DNA of 64,000 bases, from the NCBI RefSeq assembly GCF_029193595.2, contig NZ_CP135052.1:3286001-3350000 (forward strand), in the 5' to 3' direction. The notes under the pieces are model-generated. The model did no database searches, was not told the origin of the DNA, and worked only from the letters and a program-made list of their open reading frames with translations. Origin of the DNA: Providencia hangzhouensis (lineage in GTDB: Bacteria > Pseudomonadota > Gammaproteobacteria > Enterobacterales > Enterobacteriaceae). This document shows positions 20,136 through 29,625 of this stretch, in pieces (within the stretch, counting starts at the first letter, position 1; every line of letters begins with the position of its first letter). The position numbers and the translations under genes were made by a program.

Positions 20136-21311
20136 TTATTGGGTAAGTAATTCGATTAACGCTTGCTCTAATACAGGTAAGGCCGCGCCATAAATTCGTG
20201 AGTTTCGGCTCATCTGACTCATTGAGAGTTCCGGTAATGATTGGCCAAAAAAACGATTTTGCTGTTGGAAGCTCTCACAAAACGCAGCCCAAATTTGCGG
20301 GTTTTTCACAAAAGGCCCCGACACAATTAAACGTGAAGGGAAAAATACACGACAAATATTTGATGCTGCATTTGCCATATGAGAAACAGCTTGCTGCATC
20401 GTTGCATTATTAACTAGATCATGAGTAGCCAAAATTTCTGCCACATTTTCTTCATCATCATGGGCTTTAAATTTACCAGCAAGCACATCTGGACCAATTG
20501 CCCATAATGCAGTAACCGTTTCTAAGCACCCAACTTGCCCACACTGACACGGCTTATTTTGCCCTGGGATATGCCAATGCCCTATTTCACCAAAAGCATG
20601 TCCACCTATATTGATGTAATTATCTGCGGTACTAAAGGCAACCCCGACACCGTACCCCCAATGCAGTAATAACGTACTTTTGCGACGCTCAAGTACATGT
20701 AGCATTAACTCGTCGTCCAAAGTTCTTGATAAAACAACACGATACTCAGGGGGAAATAAACTTTTGATATCTAAATTATTCATTCTAGGCCAACGAGATG
20801 CATGTATCCAATGATAAGTTTTGCGATCAAATAACCCCCCTAAAGAGAAGACACACCCCGAAACTTCCGCTGTTCTCGGTATTTTTTGCAGAATATTTTT
20901 GTGAAGTTGGCTAATTTTGCTGGCTAATGCTTGGCTATCACACTCAGGTGATGCTTCAAGCTGCTCATGCGCAATGACATTAGAAACTAAATTGATAGCA
21001 AAAACATGTAATGACAAACTAATGACTTGGAAAACTAATGTTACTAAACGATTAGGATTCACTACCAGTATCATTGATGGCCGACCTCGCCCTGAATGTT
21101 GGCTGATTGTTTCGGTCAATAAACGGTTATCTAAAAGCTCAGTAACATGTTCTGATACGGTAGTTGAGCGGATATTCAGAAATTTTACTGCTTCACGACG
21201 TGTCGTGATTTGGCCATTTAAAATGGCAAAAAAAATACGTTCCTTATCATTTGTAATAGACTGAGTGATCGGTAAATGTGATAAAAAGCCAGTCGTTGTT
21301 TTTAATATCAT
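20136..21311 (-). CDS. ROK-family transcriptional regulator (NagC/Mlc type)
   Basis: This is a DNA-binding repressor of sugar genes. Residues about 20-85 form a winged helix-turn-helix (TRREAVKFLNIRSTTVSEHVTELLDNRLL, then the basic wing SGRGRPS). The ROK sugar-binding fold follows and carries the zinc motif CQCGQVGCLE near residue 247. The 391 residues are of Mlc/NagC size, and there is no sign of a working kinase. It lies downstream of the nagA-like gene, separated by a terminator, so it has its own promoter. It most likely controls the adjacent amino-sugar genes. The effector, possibly an amino-sugar phosphate, is inferred only. Confidence 0.88.
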   Translation of the reverse strand: MILKTTTGFLSHLPITQSITNDKERIFFAILNGQITTRREAVKFLNIRSTTVSEHVTELLDNRLLTETISQHSGRGRPSMILVVNPNRLVTLVFQVISLSLHVFAINLVSNVIAHEQLEASPECDSQALASKISQLHKNILQKIPRTAEVSGCVFSLGGLFDRKTYHWIHASRWPRMNNLDIKSLFPPEYRVVLSRTLDDELMLHVLERRKSTLLLHWGYGVGVAFSTADNYINIGGHAFGEIGHWHIPGQNKPCQCGQVGCLETVTALWAIGPDVLAGKFKAHDDEENVAEILATHDLVNNATMQQAVSHMANAASNICRVFFPSRLIVSGPFVKNPQIWAAFCESFQQQNRFFGQSLPELSMSQMSRNSRIYGAALPVLEQALIELLTQ

Positions 21312-21475
21312 AATAATTCGATATAAAGCCGTTTAATCTAGGTCCCTGCACCATTCATCAAATAGGAATAGGCAACCTACCTACAGCTTACCCCTTCTCA
21401 AGTCAGAAAAATGGTAAATAACTATCGATAAAGTATGCCTCAAGGGTCTATCGTCAATCAATCCTTATTAATAAA

Positions 21476-21516
21476 AGAAAAAAGCCAGAACGCGGTAAGG
21501 CAGCCTGGCTTTTGCT
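21476..21516 (-). terminator. Terminator of the MHS transporter-nagB-nagA unit
   Basis: AAAAGCCAG and CTGGCTTTT form a 9-bp stem. On the minus strand it is followed by TTTTTTCTTTTATT. It lies 28 bp beyond the nagA-like stop and separates this unit from the ROK gene. Confidence 0.8.
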
Positions 21517-21540
21517 GGTTAAAACAATACGCTAAAGTAA

Positions 21541-22572
21541 TTAATATGTATATTCACGCACAACTTCACGATTGATAGTGCTCTTTACAATATTTAGTTG
21601 ATCATCCCAGGTAATTGCTGATACTGGAGGGGTTATTCCACACCTCATCAATGCGGGCTGTAAATAATGGCGTGGATTAGTGGTCGCCATCATAATAGCT
21701 TCATCAAAGCTTGCTATCTTATTGTTCACTATATTACGTACCGCTTGGTCTAATGTCAGGCTAGACCCCGCTAAATTAGCTTCCCCGGGAACCCGCACGG
21801 TGCCATCATCAGTACGTTCAATTGACATCGCTGCAAATTGGTAATTCCCTGCTTTATTACAACCTGCAGCGCTGACAGCGTCTGTCACTAAAATTGACCT
21901 AGCGACCGTCTTAGTTCGTAATAAATTTTTTAATGCGGGAAATGGAATATGTATTCCATCAGCAATAAAACTGGCACCAATAGCATCGCAACTTAATTGA
22001 GCTTGAAGCGTATTTTCCAATTTATGTAAATATTGAGGAATACCATTTCCTAAGTGTGTACTCATGCAAACACCCTCTTTGGCCGCTTCCTCCATTTGGC
22101 TAAAATTGATATTAGAGTGCCCTACCGCCACACACTTCCCCATGGCAACTAACTGTTTTACAAATTGAAATTGCCGGTCAAACTCTGGAGCATAAGTCAC
22201 TAGCAGTATCGGCTTGCTAACCTTTCTTTCTAAACTAGCAACCAAATTAATATCTGGTTTAATAATATCGCAGGGAGGATGACATCCCGCATACCCCACT
22301 TCTGGATTAATAAATGGCCCCTCCAAATGGTAACCAGGAACCATAAGTTTACCAAGATGGCTTTTCGATACGGCCTTATCTAATGCCCGAAAACGCTCTA
22401 TAAGAGAAGACTCCGATGCTGTAATTAACGTTGGTAAACAAAATGTTACTCCTGTTTTTAACATTTTATCTAGTGCATAATCTAATGCTTCTGCAGTAAT
22501 ATTTTCATCATTAAAATCAATACCTGCAAAACCATTTACCTGAATATCAAATAGTCCACTGGTTACCTTCAT
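21541..22572 (-). CDS. nagA: N-acetylglucosamine-6-phosphate deacetylase (NagA family, short form)
   Basis: This is an amidohydrolase that removes acetate from an N-acetyl amino-sugar 6-phosphate, feeding the deaminase encoded next to it. Metal and active-site motifs are visible: HLEGPF, GHSN, STHLGNG and the catalytic Asp in LVTDAVSAAG. The 343-residue protein starts almost directly at GLFDIQVNGFAG, so it lacks about 45 N-terminal residues of the beta-sandwich found in E. coli NagA (382). This belongs to a short subfamily. I chose the ATG at 22572, with GAGGG before it, over a TTG at 22587. The symbol is at family level; the true substrate may differ. Confidence 0.82.
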   Translation of the reverse strand: MKVTSGLFDIQVNGFAGIDFNDENITAEALDYALDKMLKTGVTFCLPTLITASESSLIERFRALDKAVSKSHLGKLMVPGYHLEGPFINPEVGYAGCHPPCDIIKPDINLVASLERKVSKPILLVTYAPEFDRQFQFVKQLVAMGKCVAVGHSNINFSQMEEAAKEGVCMSTHLGNGIPQYLHKLENTLQAQLSCDAIGASFIADGIHIPFPALKNLLRTKTVARSILVTDAVSAAGCNKAGNYQFAAMSIERTDDGTVRVPGEANLAGSSLTLDQAVRNIVNNKIASFDEAIMMATTNPRHYLQPALMRCGITPPVSAITWDDQLNIVKSTINREVVREYTY

Positions 22573-22596
22573 CGTTTGATCCCTCAATACTTTTCC

Positions 22597-23340
22597 TTAA
22601 TAGCGCCCTGTTAACAAGGAAGCAGAATCTTTATCCAAGAATATTCGGCAATCTTGATGTTGTTGAATAATTGACGCAGGAACTTGGTTGGTTATTTCAC
22701 CTTCTATTGTATTTTTTACTGCAATAGATTTACGTAAGTCAGGTACGCTAAGTATTAAAGTTTTTGAACTTAAAATATGCGAAATACTCATAGAAATAGC
22801 TTGCTTAGGTACTTCATTCAAATGGGCAAACCACTTTTCGCCCAATTGCTGTTTTCTACATGCTTCATCAAGGTTAACCACAAGATAAGGCGAGCTCACG
22901 TTAAAGTCTGCAGGTGGGTCATTAAACGCTAAATGAGCATTTTCTCCTATTCCTGCAAAACAGACATCAATGTCATACTGGCGAATAATATGATTTAGCC
23001 TCTGAATTTCTTTTTCTATATTCTCAGCAGAACCATTTACCCCAATAAATTGCTTCAGTGATGGCAATTTATTGACAAGTCGTTCTTGTAAGTAACGGCG
23101 AAAACTAGCCGGATGTCCTTCATTCAGGCCAATATACTCGTCTAAATGAAAAATAGTAATACGAGACCAATCAATATCTTCATTAATTAAATTTTCCAGC
23201 ATTTCAAATTGGCTAGCTCCTGTTGCGACGATAATGGCGACATCTGCTTTTTTACTAAGCGCCTGTTTAATCGCAAGTGCTCCCGCTTGGCTGGCCTTTT
23301 TACCTAACATTTGTTTATCTTCAGAAACAATAATATCCAT
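22597..23340 (-). CDS. nagB: Glucosamine-6-phosphate deaminase (NagB family)
   Basis: This is an isomerase/deaminase that turns glucosamine-6-phosphate into fructose-6-phosphate and ammonia. Family landmarks are FHLDEYIG (catalytic Asp) and GIGENAHLAFNDPP, which aligns with GVGNDGHIAFNEP of E. coli NagB. The usual Asp141 and Glu148 are Asn and Asp here; I believe the Asn also occurs in short Gram-positive-type deaminases. It has 247 residues and lacks the allosteric C-terminal extension. It lies 24 bp upstream of the nagA-like gene, in the same operon. The symbol is at family level. Confidence 0.82.
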   Translation of the reverse strand: MDIIVSEDKQMLGKKASQAGALAIKQALSKKADVAIIVATGASQFEMLENLINEDIDWSRITIFHLDEYIGLNEGHPASFRRYLQERLVNKLPSLKQFIGVNGSAENIEKEIQRLNHIIRQYDIDVCFAGIGENAHLAFNDPPADFNVSSPYLVVNLDEACRKQQLGEKWFAHLNEVPKQAISMSISHILSSKTLILSVPDLRKSIAVKNTIEGEITNQVPASIIQQHQDCRIFLDKDSASLLTGRY

Positions 23341-23380
23341 ATGAACCTCATACTAAATAAGTAAAAATTTAATCTGTATC

Positions 23381-24718
23381 TTATTGGTGTTGTTTTAATT
23401 TTCTGGCCATTTGCACGGCGATTAATGTCAGCACACAGCAGAAAATCAAGTAGTAAACAACATAAGTCGGTTTTCCATCTCCAACAGAAACTAAAGCAGC
23501 TGCAATAACTGGGGTTGAGCCTGCAAAAATAACACTGTTTAGTTCACGAGAAAGTGCAATACCTGAATAACGATATTGTGTTGGGAATAGATTAGCTAAG
23601 AATGCGCCTTGAGCTCCTGATGTCGCGCCATGGCCAATACCATAAGCAATACACATACCCAGTGTTGCCAGTACTAAACTACCACTGCCAAGGAACCAAA
23701 ATAATGGGAACGCAAAAGCCCCTAAGAAAATAGCGCCGAATGAGAAGATTGTAGTTGTGCCATATTTATCAGTTAATTTCCCCATAACAGGCGTCATGAC
23801 TGTATTAACAAGTACAGCGACCATTAATGCCATCAATCCATCAGATTTTTCCATTCCTAACGTATTAGTGAGGTAGCTAATACTGAATACACTAAGTACA
23901 TAACCATTTGCTTGATGCCCCGCCAAACTAAAAAAACCACAGAGTAAATTTTTTCGACTATGAATAAATAATTCTTTAATCGGAATTTTTTGCTCTTTTT
24001 TATCTTTCTCTGCTTTTTCGACTGATTTAACATATTCAGGGGTTTCATCCAATTGCTTGCGAATATAAATAGCGACAATAAATAAAACGATAGATAGCAA
24101 GAAAGGAACACGCCAACCCCAGCTCATAAAGGCATCATCAGGGAGTTGTGATACAGCAAAAAAAGCGGCAGTCGACAATAGAATGGCGATCCCTGTAGAT
24201 GCATTAATTAACGAGGTATAAAACCCCCGCTGCTTCATAGGGACATATTCCGCAACAAAAGTTTGGGCACCTGCTAGCTCAGCGCCTGAACCAAAACCTT
24301 GCATTAATCTGATTACAACTAATGCAATCGTGGCCCAAATGCCAATGTGGTAATAAGTCGGAAGTAATCCAAGAGCGAGTGTTGCGATCCCCATTAAAAC
24401 AATGGCAAAAATAAGAGCTGGTTTGCGCCCGTATCTATCTCCTATATGAGCTATTATTACCCCCCCTAAAGGACGTGAAATAAAGCCTACAGCAAAGGTA
24501 AGAAACGCTGCTAATGTTGCAATTGTGGGTGATAGATTCGGAAAGTAAAGTTTATTGATCACTAGCCCTGCTGCTGCACCATACAATGAATAGTCGTACC
24601 ACTCTATGACCGTTCCTGACACGCTAGCCATCATCACTTTTCTAATCGTTTTTTTATCTGCAGCTGGCTTATCAGCTGCAGTATCGGTAGCTAATTGTTC
24701 TGAAATAGTGTCACTCAT
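23381..24718 (-). CDS. MHS-family MFS transporter (metabolite:H+ symporter)
   Basis: This is a 12-helix inner-membrane symporter of the ShiA/KgtP/ProP group. It opens with the family N-terminal block MASVSGTVIEWYDYSLYGAAA. It has the inter-helix 2-3 motif IGDRYGRKPAL and the substrate-side block LMQGFGSGAELAGAQTFVAEYVP. A long charged central loop (EYVKSVEKAEKDKKEQKIPIKE) separates the two halves. It has 445 residues. It is the first gene of the unit with nagB-like and nagA-like genes, so it should import their substrate or a precursor. Which sugar or sugar acid cannot be read from the sequence. Confidence 0.88.
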   Translation of the reverse strand: MSDTISEQLATDTAADKPAADKKTIRKVMMASVSGTVIEWYDYSLYGAAAGLVINKLYFPNLSPTIATLAAFLTFAVGFISRPLGGVIIAHIGDRYGRKPALIFAIVLMGIATLALGLLPTYYHIGIWATIALVVIRLMQGFGSGAELAGAQTFVAEYVPMKQRGFYTSLINASTGIAILLSTAAFFAVSQLPDDAFMSWGWRVPFLLSIVLFIVAIYIRKQLDETPEYVKSVEKAEKDKKEQKIPIKELFIHSRKNLLCGFFSLAGHQANGYVLSVFSISYLTNTLGMEKSDGLMALMVAVLVNTVMTPVMGKLTDKYGTTTIFSFGAIFLGAFAFPLFWFLGSGSLVLATLGMCIAYGIGHGATSGAQGAFLANLFPTQYRYSGIALSRELNSVIFAGSTPVIAAALVSVGDGKPTYVVYYLIFCCVLTLIAVQMARKLKQHQ

Positions 24719-24761
24719 ACTGCCCCCTACATTTATTTTAGGAATACATTATTTGAGGTAT

Positions 24762-24779
24762 GTTTTGTTCAAACAAAAC
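24762..24779. promoter_or_regulatory. Palindrome in the divergent promoter region, candidate ROK operator
   Basis: GTTTTGTT and AACAAAAC flank a 2-bp centre, 44 bp upstream of the MHS transporter start. Position and symmetry fit a repressor site for the nearby ROK regulator. The sequence does not match a known NagC or Mlc consensus well. Confidence 0.4.
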
Positions 24780-24826
24780 GGACAAAAAGCGCGCACTATT
24801 GAAATTAGCACTATTAAACTGAATTT

Positions 24827-24842
24827 AGAACATGATCGTTCT
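24827..24842. promoter_or_regulatory. Second palindrome in the same region
   Basis: AGAAC-ATGATC-GTTCT is an inverted repeat within the 467-bp divergent region (24719-25185), which is otherwise extremely A+T-rich and holds no gene. It could be the operator of the UxuB-like gene or of the transporter unit. Confidence 0.3.
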
Positions 24843-25185
24843 TAAATTATTTAGAAATGAGATCGAAATCATATTTCAATGAGAAAACATATACTTTTAT
24901 TTAAAATAATTTATTTTAATTTTATTTTAATTTTTTATTAAAAACACAAACAAACAATTAACATTATAAGCAAAATCAAATATATACAACAAAGAAGACA
25001 TTGTAACCATTAAAATAACCCCTGCTCAATTAAAAATATATTTATAATATAAAAGATATTTGATTATAAATAATCTCTCTATAACCGCCAATCAATTTAA
25101 AAACAGATTTGTTTTTTAATTATTAATTTGCCATATTGAGATGTCTTTACTCTACATTGATTGCTTCTATTATAAGGACCGAGTT

Positions 25186-26670
25186 ATGCCACATACCCCT
25201 CACTTAAATAATCAAACTTTCCAGCCCGTTCAAGAAGTTAAACCATTGCTCATTCCCCGTATCGTTCACCTTGGTTGTGGTGCATTTCATCGAGCTCATC
25301 AAGCTCTTTACACTCACTTATTATTTGAACAATTTCTCTCTAATTGGGGATATTGTGAAATTAATTTGATGTCCGATAGCGGAGCTGTGTTAATTAATCA
25401 ATTAAATAAATATAACGGCCATTACACTTTACTTGAAAAAGACGAAGAAAAATCGACCGTTAGAACGATTAAGGTGATAAAAGAAGCAATGCATCCACGC
25501 ATTGATGGCATAGATGCTGTGGTAGAAAAGATGGCTTCCCCTGATACAGCAATTATTTCATTAACGGTCACAGAAAAAGGCTATTGCCTTTCTCCTGCAA
25601 CAGACCTGTTGAATTTGTCACACCCCAACATACAACATGACATCGCACACCCAACAAAACCACGATCGGTTTTAGGTTATATCGTCGCGTCACTTCGTTT
25701 ACGTTTTCAACGACAACAACCCCCTATTACCATTCTTTCTTGTGATAATATTCGTAAAAACGGTGAGGCCGCACGGCGTGCTATTGTTGGTTTAGCCGCT
25801 CAACAAGATAAACAACTAGCGCAATGGATTGATCAACACATTTCATTCCCAAGTACAATGGTTGATCGAATTGTCCCAGCCATGACTCAAGAATCATATG
25901 CAGAAATTAAACAATTAATTGGCAGAGATGACCCATGTGCCATCATTTGTGAATCATTTCGCCAGTGGGTTATTGAAGATAATTTTGTGAATGGTAGACC
26001 AGACTGGCAGCATGTCGGTGCTCAATTTGTGCCTGATGTCACACCCTATGAAATGATGAAATTACGTATGCTAAACGGAAGCCACTCTTTTCTTGCTTAT
26101 CTAGGTTACTTAGGTGGCTATGAATTTATTTCCGATGCTATGCAAAACTCTGATTACAGTAGAGCGGCGTACAGCTTAATAATAAACGAACAAGCACCTA
26201 CACTTTTCATCCCTGACAATACAACCCTATTACAATATACACAAACTTTAATAAAGCGTTTTTCTAACAAGACAATCAAACATAAAACTGCACAAATTGC
26301 GGCTGATGGGAGCCAAAAATTACCTCAACGCTTACTAGACTCAATAATGTGGCATCAAAAGCACGGCTCAGACTATACATTTCTCGCTCTCGGAGTTGCT
26401 GCCTGGATGAAATATGTCAGTGGACAAGATGAGCAAGGTAATGCAATAGATATTAAGGATCCTTTACAACATAAATTTGCTGAAATCTATCACCTATGTG
26501 GGGTTGGTTTGGAAGCTGTTGATAGGCTTTTAGCGATTAACGCTATCTTTCCACTTGAGTTTTCTCAAAATCAAGATATCGTCAAAAATGTAAAAACAGC
26601 CTATCAGCAGCTAATCTCTGTTGGCGCTCGTGAAACAGTTAAGCACTATCTACAGCAAACAGTAAAGTAG
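25186..26670 (+). CDS. Mannitol dehydrogenase-family oxidoreductase (UxuB/fructuronate reductase-like)
   Basis: This is an NAD-dependent polyol or uronate dehydrogenase of the long-chain mannitol dehydrogenase family, a group that includes UxuB, UxaB and D-arabinitol dehydrogenase. The N-terminal Rossmann entry is IVHLGCGAFHRAHQALYTH. Later blocks are TVTEKGYC, LSCDNIRKNG, VDRIVPAMT, the catalytic lysine region PYEMMKLRMLNGSHSFLAYLG, and DFV-type C-terminal helices. I start at the ATG at 25186 (494 residues), preceded by AAGGA, and not at 25141. It is divergent from the MHS-nagB-nagA unit and probably part of the same regulon. The exact substrate is unknown. Confidence 0.85.
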   Translation: MPHTPHLNNQTFQPVQEVKPLLIPRIVHLGCGAFHRAHQALYTHLLFEQFLSNWGYCEINLMSDSGAVLINQLNKYNGHYTLLEKDEEKSTVRTIKVIKEAMHPRIDGIDAVVEKMASPDTAIISLTVTEKGYCLSPATDLLNLSHPNIQHDIAHPTKPRSVLGYIVASLRLRFQRQQPPITILSCDNIRKNGEAARRAIVGLAAQQDKQLAQWIDQHISFPSTMVDRIVPAMTQESYAEIKQLIGRDDPCAIICESFRQWVIEDNFVNGRPDWQHVGAQFVPDVTPYEMMKLRMLNGSHSFLAYLGYLGGYEFISDAMQNSDYSRAAYSLIINEQAPTLFIPDNTTLLQYTQTLIKRFSNKTIKHKTAQIAADGSQKLPQRLLDSIMWHQKHGSDYTFLALGVAAWMKYVSGQDEQGNAIDIKDPLQHKFAEIYHLCGVGLEAVDRLLAINAIFPLEFSQNQDIVKNVKTAYQQLISVGARETVKHYLQQTVK

Positions 26671-26710
26671 AGATTAACTTTATTTATACATAAAAATTAA
26701 TCTATGAAAG

Positions 26711-26746
26711 GAGATATCGTATTTTATACGTAAGCTGCGATATCTC
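26711..26746 (+). terminator. Hairpin after the dehydrogenase gene
   Basis: GAGATATCG and CGATATCTC form a 9-bp stem with an 18-nt loop, 41 bp after the stop. The following TTATTGATTACTTTTT is T-rich but not a clean run. Its position between convergent genes supports terminator function. Confidence 0.5.
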
Positions 26747-26788
26747 TTATTGATTACTTTTTGGATAGAAGAGAAAAATATGTCCTTG

Positions 26789-27856
26789 CTATAAATGGCG
26801 GGAAAGTGACACCGACTTCACTTGCGCATAAACTTTACGCCCTTTGCGAATAGAAAGCTCATCCCTTGCCCAGCGAGTGATCCGCGCCCATAAATAATGT
26901 TCTTCGCCTAAATCTAGCTTCACATCTACTTGCTCGCCATCTTCAATCCATTCAACCACTTCTGCGGCTAAAATATTGCGAATGCTGCTCACTTGTGGTT
27001 TTTCGAGTACCAAGGAAACATCTGCAGCGTCAATACGTATCCGCACATCAACACCTTGTTGGGCTTCAACTCGAGGGATCCACAGTTTTTGGCTACCAAC
27101 AATCACCGCTGTCATCTCATAATCAGGGTGTTGGCTATGCACCGTTGCACTTACCACACTGCTTAACGTTTCTTGCTGTAACCAAGGGCGCAAAGCACTG
27201 CTTGCCCAAACATCTTCCAAAGCGCCAAAAGCTTTAACTTTTCCTTGCGCCATGACAATCACTTTGTCAGCCAGACGCAAAATTTCATCCAAACTATGGC
27301 TAACATATAAAATGGGAATTTTAACGTCTTGAGAAAGTTTCTCTAAATACGGCAGCAATTCACGCTTTCGAGGTAAATCCAAAGAGGCTAACGGCTCATC
27401 CATTAGGAGAATTTCAGGGGCTGTTAATAGCGCCCGTCCGATAGCGACACGTTGTTTTTCACCACCAGAAAGGGTTATCGGGTAGCGATTGAGTAATTTT
27501 TCAATCCCTAATAATTCAACAATATCATCGAAGCGATCTTTCATTACGGGTGACATGCCATAACGCAAATTGCTTTTCACCCGATAATGGGGAAATAGCC
27601 GTGCATCTTGAAATACATAACCGATATGGCGTTGTTCAGGTGGTAAGCAAATACCTTTTTCCATATCCACCAATGTGCGGCCATTTAATACAACACGCCC
27701 TGTATTAGGTTTAGTTAACCCACCTATCACATTGATAAGCGAGGTTTTACCAGCGCCTGAAAGCCCAAAAACGGCAGTAATACTTTCCGTTGGCAATTGC
27801 GTTGTGACTTCAAGCTGTAAGTCCCCTAGTTTTTGAGAAAAGTCGAGTTCTAACAT
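26789..27856 (-). CDS. modC: Molybdate ABC transporter ATP-binding protein ModC
   Basis: ModC is the ATPase of the high-affinity molybdate importer ModABC. It shows Walker [10 protein letters not shown] near residue 30, the ABC signature LSGGEKQR, Walker [12 protein letters not shown] and a switch histidine in YVSHSLDE. After residue about 230 comes the molybdate-binding TOBE/Mop domain ([33 protein letters not shown]). The 355 residues match E. coli (352). It lies 1 bp after modB, in the modABC operon. Confidence 0.96.
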   Translation of the reverse strand: MLELDFSQKLGDLQLEVTTQLPTESITAVFGLSGAGKTSLINVIGGLTKPNTGRVVLNGRTLVDMEKGICLPPEQRHIGYVFQDARLFPHYRVKSNLRYGMSPVMKDRFDDIVELLGIEKLLNRYPITLSGGEKQRVAIGRALLTAPEILLMDEPLASLDLPRKRELLPYLEKLSQDVKIPILYVSHSLDEILRLADKVIVMAQGKVKAFGALEDVWASSALRPWLQQETLSSVVSATVHSQHPDYEMTAVIVGSQKLWIPRVEAQQGVDVRIRIDAADVSLVLEKPQVSSIRNILAAEVVEWIEDGEQVDVKLDLGEEHYLWARITRWARDELSIRKGRKVYAQVKSVSLSRHL

Positions 27857-27857
27857 G

Positions 27858-28553
27858 CTAAGCCACCCCCAAACGCTTTTTACCCCAACGGGTGAGCCAC
27901 TCTGAAATCAGTAATGAAATCAAGGCTAAAATAATCGCAATCACACATAATCGCGCAGCGTCTACTTCCGCCCCTGGCGTTTCAATTAAGGTGTACATCG
28001 CTAATGGGATGGTTTGTGTTTCACCTGGTATATTCGAAACAAAAGTAATTGTGGCGCCAAATTCACCAAGTGAACGTGCAAATGCTAATACTGTTCCGAC
28101 AATAATACCGGGAAGAGAAAGCGGAATGGTGATCGTGAAAAAGACACGTAACGGTGTTGCGCCTAATGTCCTCGCGGCTAATTCCAATTTTTGGTCAACC
28201 GCTTCAAGCGCTAAACGGATCGCACGTACCATCAGTGGAAACGCAACCACGGCAGACGCAAGCGCAGCCCCCCGCCAACTAAAGGTAAAACTAAATCCAA
28301 ACCAGTTATATAGCCATTCACCGATAAAACCGCGTTTACCCATACTGATCAATAATAAATACCCCACTACCACTGGCGGCAATACCAGTGGTAGATGAAT
28401 AATACTATCGAGCAGTGTTTTTCCAGGAAAATTACAGCGAACCAATACCCATGCCATTAAAATACCCAATGGCAAACTGAAAATTACAGCCACACTGGAT
28501 ACTTTTAGACTTAGATAAATCGCTTCCCATTCATAAGGACTTAACATCTGCAA
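27858..28553 (-). CDS. modB: Molybdate ABC transporter permease ModB
   Basis: ModB is the inner-membrane channel of the molybdate importer. It has about five to six helices and the binding-protein-dependent permease motif [26 protein letters not shown], which docks on Mod[31 protein letters not shown] is characteristic of ModB and close relatives. It has 231 residues. The modA stop lies 19 bp upstream. Confidence 0.96.
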   Translation of the reverse strand: MQMLSPYEWEAIYLSLKVSSVAVIFSLPLGILMAWVLVRCNFPGKTLLDSIIHLPLVLPPVVVGYLLLISMGKRGFIGEWLYNWFGFSFTFSWRGAALASAVVAFPLMVRAIRLALEAVDQKLELAARTLGATPLRVFFTITIPLSLPGIIVGTVLAFARSLGEFGATITFVSNIPGETQTIPLAMYTLIETPGAEVDAARLCVIAIILALISLLISEWLTRWGKKRLGVA

Positions 28554-28572
28554 AAAAATACTCTCTTAACAT

Positions 28573-29349
28573 TTATTTAGTACGAGGTTCAAAACCATAA
28601 CGTTTGAATACTTCTGAAGCCGCTGGGGTTTTCAAGTATTCATAATAATCACGGGTTGCTTTGTTATCTTGATCTTTAACAATTGCCATTGGGTATTCAA
28701 CAGGTTTATGGGTATCAGCAGGGAAGACACCTACCACTTTGACTTTTTGGCTAGCGACAGCATCAGAGCCATATACAATGCCTAAAGGCGCTTCTTGGCG
28801 CTCAACCAATGCCATACCACTACGCACGTTATTTGTACGTGCTAACAGCGGGTCAACCGTTTCCCATGCACCTAAGTTGCTTAATGCTTCTTTGGCATAA
28901 ATACCAACAGGGACATGGTCAGGGTCACCAACGGCTAAACGGCCACCATCTAACAGTTTTTTCCAATCAGTTTGTTTATTAATTTCAACTTTATCAATTT
29001 TGGCATCTTTCGGTGCAATTAACACCAATTCATTACCTAATAATGTATAGCGCGTATCTTCTACCATCAATTTTTTATCGATGGCGTAATCCATCCATTG
29101 CTGGTCAGCAGAAATAAATAAATTAGCGGGTGCACCTTGCTCAATTTGACGAGCCAGCGTTGAAGAAGACGCATAGGATGCAACAACCTCTACTTTAGTG
29201 TCTTTCTTATATTGCTCAGAAATTTCATTCAGTGCATTAGTTAGAGAAGCCGCTGCAAAAACCGTAATTTTATCAGCTGCAAAGCTATTGCTAGCCATCG
29301 TTAACGTTAATGTTGCGCCAGCGAGAAGTGATACCAAACCTTTTTTCAT
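28573..29349 (-). CDS. modA: Molybdate-binding periplasmic protein ModA
   Basis: ModA captures molybdate or tungstate in the periplasm. A Sec signal peptide (MKKGLVSLLAGATLTLTMASNSFA) precedes the mature start ADKITVFAAASLTNAL, whose serine contacts the oxyanion. Further ligand regions are YASSSTLARQIEQGAP and PVGIYAKEAL. The length of 258 matches E. coli (257). It is the first gene of modABC, with a ModE-type site about 30-50 bp before its ATG. Confidence 0.96.
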   Translation of the reverse strand: MKKGLVSLLAGATLTLTMASNSFAADKITVFAAASLTNALNEISEQYKKDTKVEVVASYASSSTLARQIEQGAPANLFISADQQWMDYAIDKKLMVEDTRYTLLGNELVLIAPKDAKIDKVEINKQTDWKKLLDGGRLAVGDPDHVPVGIYAKEALSNLGAWETVDPLLARTNNVRSGMALVERQEAPLGIVYGSDAVASQKVKVVGVFPADTHKPVEYPMAIVKDQDNKATRDYYEYLKTPAASEVFKRYGFEPRTK

Positions 29350-29375
29350 TTTTATCTACCCTAGTATTAATCGAC

Positions 29376-29401
29376 ACGTTATATATAACAGGACACAGCG
29401 A
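29376..29401. promoter_or_regulatory. Candidate ModE operator of modABC
   Basis: ACGTTATATA, TAACAG, then GACACAGCGA form an imperfect inverted repeat. The left half matches the ModE half-site at 9 of 10 positions and the right half at 6 of 10. It lies 27 bp upstream of the modA ATG, where ModE-molybdate represses in E. coli. Confidence 0.65.
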
Positions 29402-29625
29402 TAACTTAAAGTCAAACTCGTGATAAAAGTGTGCTGGCGCAAGAAATGATGCAATTTTGTTGCATGTTTTCTCTAAAACCCCACTAACGATGAAAAATTC
29501 CTCAGCCGTAAAATCGTTTTTATATAGAGAACAATTTATATCCTTTGTAACTTTATCGGCACAAATCGTACACAATTGAATATTTTATCCAACTTTTGCA
29601 GATAGATAAAAACAGAGGAGATAAT

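Noticed and set aside
20136..21311. ROK protein as the missing sugar kinase
   Set aside because: It has an N-terminal winged helix and NagC/Mlc length, which fit a regulator and not a kinase.
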